64,000 nucleotides of DNA, taken from positions 186,001 through 250,000 of the forward strand of contig JAGYXB010001097.1 in the NCBI GenBank assembly GCA_022495005.1. The letters are read 5' to 3'. A program made the position numbers and the translations under genes. Within the stretch, counting starts at the first letter, position 1. Each line of letters starts with the position of its first letter. The DNA is from Rhyacophila brunnea. Lineage: Eukaryota > Arthropoda > Insecta > Trichoptera > Rhyacophilidae. Below are positions 56,620-64,000 of this stretch, in pieces. A model generated the notes under the pieces. It was not told the origin of the DNA. It saw only the letters and a program-made list of their open reading frames with translations, and made no database searches.

Positions 56620-57410
56620 ACACCACACGCGAAAATGAAAAGTAGACAATAAAAACACGCAAAAACACGGAAGTGAATTGAAGCCGATTTTATAAATTGT
56701 GTAGGACGCTAGATTGCGAATGTTCAATTATTCCGGAATTCGATTGGTTTTACTCAACGTCGCATGCAACCGGACACCATGCGTGCAACATCGTATCCGA
56801 TAGTGCACGAAGACGAGGATAGAGTTTCCATCGGTGTCAGTTGACGAGGACGTCGGTGGCGCCCATTGCAACTCCTGTTTCCTCACGGTGCTCTCTATTT
56901 TTTTTAGATCATGGTTATTATTAAATGACTACTACACACGTCTTATAACTATAACGTAACACACCGCCACGCTTCGCGCCGCCAAGTAATCGATATTTCA
57001 ATACAATTTAATATCAATAACTCTTGGAGCGGTCGAAAGTTTGCTGGCCGTATATCAGCCATCGACACCGCTTCACGACTGCGTAAAATACGTCGGGTTT
57101 TGACCGAATTGAGCACACTTTCTCTCAAGAAGGCGTAGGTATCGAGACTGATCTCAGTGTCCCTGGATATTGCTACTTTAGGCAAGATTTCAGCCGTTGG
57201 TTTGTGATGGAGTGAGGGAACGGTTGTATAACATAATCGGGTTCGAAGAGTCCCGAGAATGCGGCCGGTTTCAAACCGACGGCGTCTAAGGTGAGGTTGG
57301 ACCGGTATGAGAAATGGCGCGTGGGAGGGTGGCTTCGTAAGCTCGACCTCGAGTGAGAGTTAAACCTCTCGGACCAGACCTGCACAACTCGAATTTCTAA
57401 CGATGATCAA
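56620..57410 (-). promoter_or_regulatory. GC-enriched region upstream of the gene, possible promoter or 5' UTR
   Basis: The stretches 56755-56880 and 57235-57400 are richer in GC and CpG than the surroundings (for example GGACGTCGGTGGCGCCC and AATGCGGCCGGTTTC). They lie just upstream, on the minus strand, of the ATG-bearing exon. Open frames across them start without ATG and have no protein-like pattern. A promoter or untranslated exon is the simplest reading, but no core-promoter motif pair was established. Confidence 0.35.
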
Positions 57411-58006
57411 AACTGTATCTCCATATATGCATTACTGGTCGTAAATCAGCATCCATCTACCCACTTAAATAATGTTTTCTGAACCATACCTAACACCGTA
57501 TTTATTCATTAATATACGTAATGCTAGAATTCAGTGATCGACAAACTTCCAATAGTGATCGACTACTTCAGGGGTAGGTAACATGCTGCCTTCTGCATTT
57601 TGGAGAGTAATTATTTCTTTTATTCAACGAATAAAAAAATTACAAGATTTGAGAATGTAACATTCTATACATAATTTGAACACATGTCATGTATTACCCA
57701 CTGGTAAAAATCTTTTGTAATGAACGTAATTAATTAATTTATGTGCTTTCCAATTAAGCTGCGGGATTACGACGAATTTAACTATTTATTAGTCCTCACT
57801 ACTTACATGAAATGCTTATCAAATTGCGTTAATAATGTTGGTTGGTTTTTGTGTATTAAATAAAGGTAGGTATCAATACACAATCAACGTTCTTGCACTT
57901 GATAATAATTTAATAAACTATTTTTGTTATTGAACGAATAATTCACAAGATTTTAAAAACGTAATATTCTATATATTAAACATAAATAATTTGAAACATA
58001 TAATAT
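57411..58006. repeat. Diverged copies of a repeat shared with 44670-45030
   Basis: The blocks ACGAATAA...TTACAAGATTTGAGAATGTAA (57628), ATTACGACGAATTTAACTA (57765) and GAACGAATAATTCACAAGATT (57934) recur near 44800-45030 and at 55229-55300. Borders are unclear; no gene was seen. Confidence 0.45.
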
Positions 58007-58014
58007 AATATAAC

Positions 58015-58596
58015 CATGGCCCCCACATCAGGAAGCGGACCCCCACACCAGGATGTTTGGAGGGCCCCCCTACCTATCGCTAAGATGGAGGGCAGTGTGA
58101 TTTTATACATTAGTGTTCCCCAAATGATATTCCGCCAAACCCCAGGATTCTTTGAGATCAAATTAAGAGTTTTTCGTGTATTTTTGTATTTTTAAATGAG
58201 TCGACTTGATTTATTGAGTTGTCGCCACTCAGCATCATATTATGATGCCATTAATCGCCACCCCCTTTGTAGTGGTCAAGTAACATGCGACCTTTCGACA
58301 TACCTGTTGGATAAATGCCCATTTTTATATTGAGGAAACACTAAAAATAATTATAAAAAAAGTCTACACATGAATTATCTTTTAACTAATTATATCAAAT
58401 CAAATTGCATCGCAAATCATATAAATATTCTTTATATGATTATTTCTATAAAATAGCGCCGCAGGCGACTTTTTTTACAATTAAAGCAAATTTGTCGTGT
58501 ATGTACCTATATCTCACTTAACTAGCCACGCCGGGCCCCCCTAAGCTCGGGCCCCTAGGCTAGAGCCCTGTCAGCCCCCCCCTTGTGGGGGCCTTG
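58015..58596 (-). mobile_element. CATGGCCCCC-family hAT MITE, long copy
   Basis: It starts CATGGCCCCCACATCAGG and ends CCTTGTGGGGGCCTTG. The duplication AATATAAC is perfect at 58007-58014 and 58597-58604. At 582 bp it is about 170 bp longer than the typical copies, so it carries extra internal sequence. It is non-coding. Confidence 0.87.
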
Positions 58597-58604
58597 AATA
58601 TAAC

Positions 58605-59024
58605 CTACCCAGTAGACAAATTTGAAAAAAATACAACACCCGACCGGATATACGTTAGATGTTTTTCAAATTATGTAGATATGGTCAGGATAACGATCAT
58701 TATTCCTTTTATTTTTAATGTTTATTTTAATCATGAAATGTATTTGAAATGAAATACCAAAGAGTAAAATAAGATTCGATTATATTACAATCTTCCCCAA
58801 CTGACGGCAACAATAATTATTAATAAAACGTTAGCAAGTCATAGGGCTTTTTTGAATAATGGTATAATGGTATACATATTAATATGTAGAGACGTCAAAC
58901 AAAAATCAATACTTTGAAGTATCAATACTTTTCGACCGATAATTTGATATATATATTTTTCGATATGACAACCATTCCGGTTTGGCCGAAATTGTCCCGT
59001 AAGTTTTGAGGTCACCAACCAAAG
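58605..59024. other. AT-rich non-coding stretch
   Basis: No recognisable features. Confidence 0.35.
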
Positions 59025-59325
59025 AGCTTGGACCAGGGAACTCAGAAATAATGGTAACTAAAATACATAACGAGTAAGGAGAAGCAGGCAACCGATCTCG
59101 AGTAAGGAAGAATACGGAATAAATTTAAACACGTGTCAAGAATACGTTATACGTCGAATACTGAAAACTGCTCTCGGTTTATGCATTGACGCTCATTTAA
59201 TATTGGTGTATTACACACACTATTGCACGTGCATAATGCGTGTTTCATTTTCGTAGGACACTCACACATTCAAAACCCTGCATCAACATGTGGCGTATTG
59301 AACATAGCCTATCGGTATTCTATTT
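59025..59325. repeat. Inverted single copy of the palindrome-arm repeat
   Basis: It matches 14605-14890 in reverse complement, from the shared flank GATCTCGAGTAAGGAAGAATA to the GCCTATCGGTATTCTATTTA end, and matches the right arm of 45037-45452. Confidence 0.65.
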
Positions 59326-59643
59326 ATTATTTTTTCTGTCGATTGGACGAGTCTCTTTGTCACTAACTCAGACAGACAAATCTGATGACGAGATGTGATG
59401 GTAAAAAACGTCTCGACTTCACTAATGGAACTAACTGGATTTTGGACGGATTTGGTGGTGAAAACGCTAAATCATTGGGGGAAATTCGATTTTCAATATC
59501 AAATTATTGAATCCTTGTACCGGAATGCTTAGAATAGACTGTACCTACTCACATAAATGTGTGTATTTTCAGAGGAGTTTGCAACGTAGGACATCTCCCA
59601 TCAGTACCTACCACCGTGATAGTGAATATTATATATTATTATC

Positions 59644-60134
59644 CAGTGGCGCACCACTGGGGGCCAAGGGGCCCTGGCGCCCCCCAAATATGAAAATTAT
59701 CAGAATGATTTTAAACATTGAAATTGAAAGCCAATAAACTATACCATGGGCTTAGACAAATAAAAACACGGCAAAAAAATGATTTTAATTTCTGACAAAA
59801 AAAATTCGAAACACTATGTCGGGTTTTTTTAGAAAACCAATCCTTAATGGAACTGTCAAAAAAATCTCGGTGTCCACCCGAATTCCGAAGTGGTGTAGGT
59901 CATGGCTGGGGAGGGATGACAAGGCTCTAGCCTGGAGGCCCGGGATGTGGGGGCACGGCGTGTCGGGTTGACCAGATAAGTGAGATAAACACACATCATA
60001 AATTAGCTTTAATAGTAAAAAAAAGTCGCCTATTATATTTATGTATCGATACTTACCAACTCCATTATTAAAAATAATGTAGTATTTTACACTGCCCTTA
60101 ATCTTAGCGGTAGGTAGGGGGCCCGCCAAATATC
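59644..60134 (+). mobile_element. Right-truncated copy of the composite hAT element
   Basis: The left end CAGTGGCGCACCACTGG and interior match 28269-28576. It is followed, after the same octamer GTGTAGGT, by the nested CATGGCTGGG MITE from 59901. Similarity stops at about 60134 within the nested MITE; its right end and that of the outer element are missing. It has short internal deletions relative to the other copy. Confidence 0.8.
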
Positions 60135-60179
60135 TTTGTAAACTTTGTTAATTAAATTTTAATAAAAAAATATGACTAA

Positions 60180-60640
60180 GGTGAGTCGGGGTAAGTGTAG
60201 CTACTAAGATATCTCAGTATCTACTACAAATTGGATGATGCCATATATGGAAGGGTGATAGCAAAGTCACCGATTTATAAAAATAATCAGAAATGGTGTC
60301 GATATCATGTTTTTTGAGGTGACTACATGGATTATTCTCCAGACGACATTTTGAAGTCGACGAGTGAGATGGTAGCTGTTACTAAAATATTTTTTTAAAC
60401 ACGGAAATCTGCACATTGTGGTTGTAAAAATTGGTGAATATATGTGTTTTGATACGTTGCTTTACGTGGTGTTATCGTTTTACTGAATTATAAGCATTTG
60501 AAACCTTTAATCAAGTAGACACACTTCCCCCACGAAAGTAAACACGTGGGGTAAGTGTGCCTTTGTAGTATGTCACACTTCCCCCATATATTTTCTATGA
60601 ATTTGCAAAGTTAATATTTTAACTAGTGATGGGACATGAC
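60180..60640. repeat. Region with four GGGGTAAGTGTG-type motifs
   Basis: GTCGGGGTAAGTGTAGC (60187), ACACTTCCCCCACG (60524), GTGGGGTAAGTGTGCC (60547) and CACACTTCCCCCATA (60584) form two direct and two inverted copies. These look like terminal or subterminal repeats of a DNA transposon, probably the one whose transposase remnant follows. Confidence 0.5.
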
Positions 60641-60722
60641 GCATTATTTATATCGATCGAAGTATCGAAGATCGAAAATGTTCGTAATTGAAATAGAATG
60701 TTTATATGTAAGAATTTGTATA

Positions 60723-60830
60723 CCAGTATAACCTAGATAATTCGAAATCCAAGGGACTCTGAAAATTTGATTTCGAATTCGCGAAAATCGCTATAAATCG
60801 AATATTCTGAAGAAGCAAAAAAATCGTCAA
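60723..60830 (+). repeat. Tigger/pogo-like terminal inverted repeat
   Basis: CAGTATAACCTAGATAATTCG followed by AAATCCAAGGGACTCTG resembles the termini of Tigger/pogo elements (CAGT.TAACCTCGATAAT...GGGAC pattern). Its inverted partner was not found in the window. Confidence 0.5.
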
Positions 60831-60831
60831 T

Positions 60832-61659
60832 TTGTATGGGGACTGTTCGACTCAAAAATGTTCTTCTAAGCCTATAATTCTGAAGTACAAAGTTGTTCAA
60901 TTACCAAATAAAGAAGTTACCGAAAGTTTAATAGAAATGCCACCGTTACAAAAGTTTCCTGCAGAAAATATAGAAAAAACTTTGTTTGAAAAACTTTTGC
61001 TGAATTCTATCAGTAGTAAGACGCATATATTATAAATAATAAAAGAAAAATGGTTGCCCCAGGAGCAGAAGTGATTACATGTTATGATGTTATAGAGCGA
61101 ATGAAAAATAATGTTCCAATAGAAAAGAAAATAAAGCCATTGCAAGAAAAAACTAACATGCAGAAGAAGGTATTGAAACCGATAAAAGTGAACCAAAACA
61201 AAAAAAAACACGAACCCATGTCATCGGAAGAAGATTTGTCATGGACATCAAGTGACGAAAGCGAAGATAATATGCAAGACTATATTAATGATTTGCGATG
61301 AGGAAAACGATCCTTCAATTAATATGCTTAATATATCAATGTTTGATCAGTTTGATGATACTGCAGTTGCATCTAATTCAGAAATGTTAGAGATTGGAAA
61401 ATGGATTGTAGCACAATTTGCTACAAAAAAAACTGTGAAACATTTTGTCGGAGTTATAATAAAACTTGAGCAAGATGACAGAATTCTTACAAAGTTTGCT
61501 CGAAAACTTAAGACGATTAAAAAAAACGAAACTATGTTTTCATTTCCAAGAGTAGAAGACATTTACGAAGTCAAAGAAGAGGATGTCATCTGCATATTGC
61601 CTCAACCATCCTCACCACAAAACAAAAATCTTTGGTTACAATATTCAGTAGGTACCTAG
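60832..61659 (+). pseudogene. pogo/Jerky-like transposase C-terminal remnant
   Basis: Three short open frames in succession (to 61035, 61050-61301 and 61298-61659) read together like the C-terminal part of a DDE transposase of the pogo/Jerky (CENP-B-like) group. They comprise a lysine-rich linker, an acidic SSEEDLSWTSSDESEDN segment, then LEIGKWIVAQFATKKTVKHFVGV, a KFARKLK segment and the end EEDVICILPQP. The acidic segment and the 'IGKWIVA...VKHFVGVI' block are the characteristic tail. The frame breaks at about 61295 and the catalytic domain is absent. It could be a decayed transposon or a piece of a former domesticated gene; decay is more likely. Confidence 0.65.
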
Positions 61660-61664
61660 TCATG

Positions 61665-63750
61665 CAATTTCAAATATTGATAGAATCAGGGGGGCTAACC
61701 GCGATGGTCAGCTCGTAGTGGCGTTATCTCTTGATATCAAAGGCGCGTTTGACAACGCATGGTGGCCATATCTTCTTCAACAGTTGAAATCTAAAAATTG
61801 TCCCGCTAACATTTTCAGGCTCATCAAAAACTATCTATCCGACCGAGAAGTCTTCGTCGAATATGCTGGAGCATCTGCTACCAAAGAGACATCAAAGGGA
61901 TGCATACAAGGTTCGTCTTGCGGCCCTGTACTGTGGAACATAGTTCTCGACGATCTTCTCTCTATGCCGTTTCCTGAAAGTGTACACGCACAGGCCTTTG
62001 CTGATGATGTATTGCTGATTATGGAATCCAAAGAACTTGGTTCTCTAGAAACCATGACTAACAGCGTGCTGGATAGCGTCGAGGCCTGGGGAAGGAAGGT
62101 CAAACTGTCTTTCTCCGCGGAGAAAACGAAGGCCTTATTCTTTACTAGGAGGCGCGTCTCTCCGCCTTCGCTGGTGATGAATGGGCAACCTCTATCTTTT
62201 TCTAGGGATTTTAAACTTTTGGGGGTAGTAATCGATGACAAACTAAATTGGTCAAAGCACGCGGACAGCATCTGCGAAAGAGCAGCGGTGACTTCGCTCA
62301 AACTAGCAAGAATGGCCAAACCCACATGGGGTGTATCTTCTGAAGCTCTTCGAATTCTCTACACTTGTGCTATTGAGCCTATGATCACGTATGCGGCCAG
62401 CATATGGTATGAAGCTGCCAAACGGAAAAACATAGCAAAAAAACTCAATACGGTTCAGCGAGCACTAGCGATACGAATATGCAGAGCTTACCGAACGGCT
62501 TCGCTCAGTTCAACGCAAGTTCTAGCAGGACTTATGCCTCTAGATTTACGTTTAAAACAAATCGCTCTCATTTACAGAGCTAAAAAGGGCGAGGAGGGCC
62601 TCCCAGGTTTTCTGCCTGATGACAGGCTTTACGAAAAACCGGTGGACTATAGAAGGCTGCCACACCCGGCTAGACTATTTTCTGAAGTGGTTTCTTATCC
62701 TGCAACGTTGGAAAGCAACGAACGCAATAACATGCCGATTTTCACGGATGGGAGCAAAATTGATGGCGGTACTGGTGCAGGGTTTGTGGCATACATTAAT
62801 GGCGGTGAGATAGCGGCTCGTAAGTACCGCCTTGCCAGCTATTGTACGGTAATGCAGGCCGAACTCTATGCCATCCATTGCGCTCTGGAGTGGGCAGGCT
62901 CAGATCCAATCCAACGTAAGATCACCGAAAACCATAGTATTTGTATTTATTCGGACTCCAAAAGCTCAATCCAAGCAATTGGAGATCCCTTGTCTACTAA
63001 TCCGATTGTCTTTTCTATTCACAGCGAGTCCGCAATACTGAGACGGCGCCACCCCGAGGTGCACTTCAAGTGGATAAGAGGACACACCGGGATAGAAGGA
63101 AATGAAAGAGCTGACAAATTGGCTCGGCATGGTGCCTCTGAACCCAAGACCGCGATAGCTTATGACAAATTTCCTCTGAGCTACGCGAAAATTACAATTT
63201 CAGATATGGTGAAAAACGAATGGAACTCACGATACATAAACTCATCGACAGGGGAGTTGACCCGAAAGTTTTTACCTTCAATTTTAGCAGCACGAGACGT
63301 CAGGGTGCATAAGGGGCTGTGTTTTGAGATGACTCAGATTCTTACAGGTCACGGAGTCATGCGAGCATACCTGCACCGGTTTAAAATAACATCTGATGGA
63401 AAGTGTCCATGCGACGACGGAAGCAACCAGGACGTCCTACATTTACTCCTAGATTGTCAAATCTTTAGCAAGAAGCGGCACAACCTGAACTTTTTATTAC
63501 AGATGGCAGATGCGGACATTCGAGACCTTCCGGGGACCATGGTAAACGAGGCCGGAAGAGACGCACTTTTTAATTTCTGTATTGATGTAATAAAAAGAAT
63601 AAAAATAATAAATGGTGACATGTAAAGACGATTCATGCCTTTCAGATCCAGTGACTGCAATCATATAAGATAGGATAAGTATATGCTCAAAATATCAGTC
63701 CTATGCGACATTTCTTTTACCACGGGAGAAAAAAAAAAAAAAAAAAAAAA
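61665..63750 (+). mobile_element. 5'-truncated non-LTR retrotransposon with RNase H and poly-A
   Basis: Retrotransposon-like sequence starts within the reverse transcriptase at about 61665-61680, directly after the transposase remnant. It continues through one long frame to TAA at 63623-63625, about 100 bp of 3' UTR and a 22-base A-run (63729-63750). 5' truncation and a 3' A-run fit target-primed insertion. No clear target duplication was found. Confidence 0.82.
61680..63625 (+). pseudogene. Reverse transcriptase/RNase H of an I- or LOA-like non-LTR element, N-terminally truncated
   Basis: The frame is open from about 61680 (RIRGANRDGQLVVAL...). Motif A LDIKGAFDNAWW, motif B GCIQGSSCGPVLWN and the catalytic FADD (about 61998) are intact, followed by the thumb. 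An RNase H domain follows from about residue 340 of the frame counted from 61718, with the acidic residues in IFTDGSK, MQAELYAI and IYSDSKS and the WIRGHTGIEGNERAD block. A C-terminal Cys/His motif (CPCDDGSNQDVLH) precedes the end. The endonuclease and the first RT motifs are missing, so the copy is dead. RNase H on the C-terminal side separates it from the R1-type element at 17081. A GTG at 61718 is internal and not a start. Confidence 0.88.
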
Positions 63751-64000
63751 ACTCGACTACAAATCGCAGTCCTCAGTTCCCAATGAATACGACAAAATAT
63801 TCATCAGAATCACCTCCGCCTTGCGCTACTAAGAATTTTCCAGGGTTTTTGCAAGGCGGTTTCATAGGCCCTGGCCGAATTTAAATTAGCAATACCCGAT
63901 GCGGGTAGAAGAACAGTTTTCAATAAGGCATATTCTCTCAGCCGGCACAATTTTCATTTGACTAGCATCAAGTAGAGTAGTTTGCGTGCCAAAGTCCTTA
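63751..64000 (-). pseudogene. Possible decayed coding sequence of unknown origin
   Basis: On the minus strand 63999-63886 reads KDFGTQTTLLDASQMKIVPAERICLIENC... to a stop. A second short open stretch follows (about 63882-63810, ...AYETALQKPWKILSSARRR). These have a more protein-like composition than the flanks, with breaks between them. The product is not recognised. It may continue beyond the window edge. Confidence 0.35.

Overview
This is an AT-rich, repeat-dominated stretch of a eukaryotic nuclear genome, almost certainly from an insect. Supporting signs are an interstitial run of the insect telomere unit CCTAA/TTAGG (31185-31219), a mariner transposon with a DD34D transposase, R1-, RTE- and RNase H-type non-LTR retrotransposons, a Helitron, tRNA-derived SINEs, GT/AG-type exon borders and CpG-rich islands. 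The dense AT repeats and element types fit Hemiptera (aphid-like) or possibly Lepidoptera; the species cannot be named from sequence alone. No bacterial operon, rRNA gene or CRISPR array is present.

Most of the sequence is mobile DNA in various stages of decay, much of it nested. At least eight families of non-autonomous hAT-type elements can be delimited, many to the base by 8-bp target-site duplications. Examples: the CATGGCCCCC family (976-1402, 8137-8540, 9904-10327, 28577-28976, 58015-58596), the CAGTGACGTCC family (13882-14466, 41261-41622, 41853-42321), the CAGTGGCGAAGGGTGG family (6315-6899, 25204-25834, 26777-27297), and single copies at 28269-29180, 37972-38476, 49339-50137 and 52943-53726. 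A TA-duplicating MITE family with CAACGTTTTT ends is present five times. Larger elements are an R1-clade retrotransposon (17081-21240) inside a hAT element, a mariner (42907-44196), a deleted Helitron (46799-48670), a pogo/Jerky-like transposase remnant (about 60180-61660) and a 5'-truncated RT/RNase H retrotransposon (about 61665-63750). None is intact: frameshifts, premature stops or truncations are visible in all.

Host coding signal is sparse and lies on the minus strand. A start-codon exon (55828-56524) ends at a GTGAGT donor in a phase that exactly matches a 179-nt exon (50426-50604) with its own acceptor and GTAAGT donor, giving a two-exon gene segment across a 5.2-kb TE-filled intron. 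A third likely exon (25918-26440) carries two overlapping open frames that suggest an indel or a complex transcript. Two CpG-rich islands (27444-27700, with a GTAAGT donor on the minus strand; 30250-30480, with a TATA/initiator pair on the plus strand) look like promoters or untranslated first exons. The proteins were not recognised.

The window reads as intron and intergenic DNA of one or more minus-strand genes that has been a landing site for transposons. The most notable structures are the telomere-repeat hairpin at 31084-31331, the two independent retrotransposon insertions at the same 10-bp motif, the hAT-within-hAT composite that moved as a unit, the roughly 200-bp-arm palindrome at 45037-45452, and the unannotated spliced gene.
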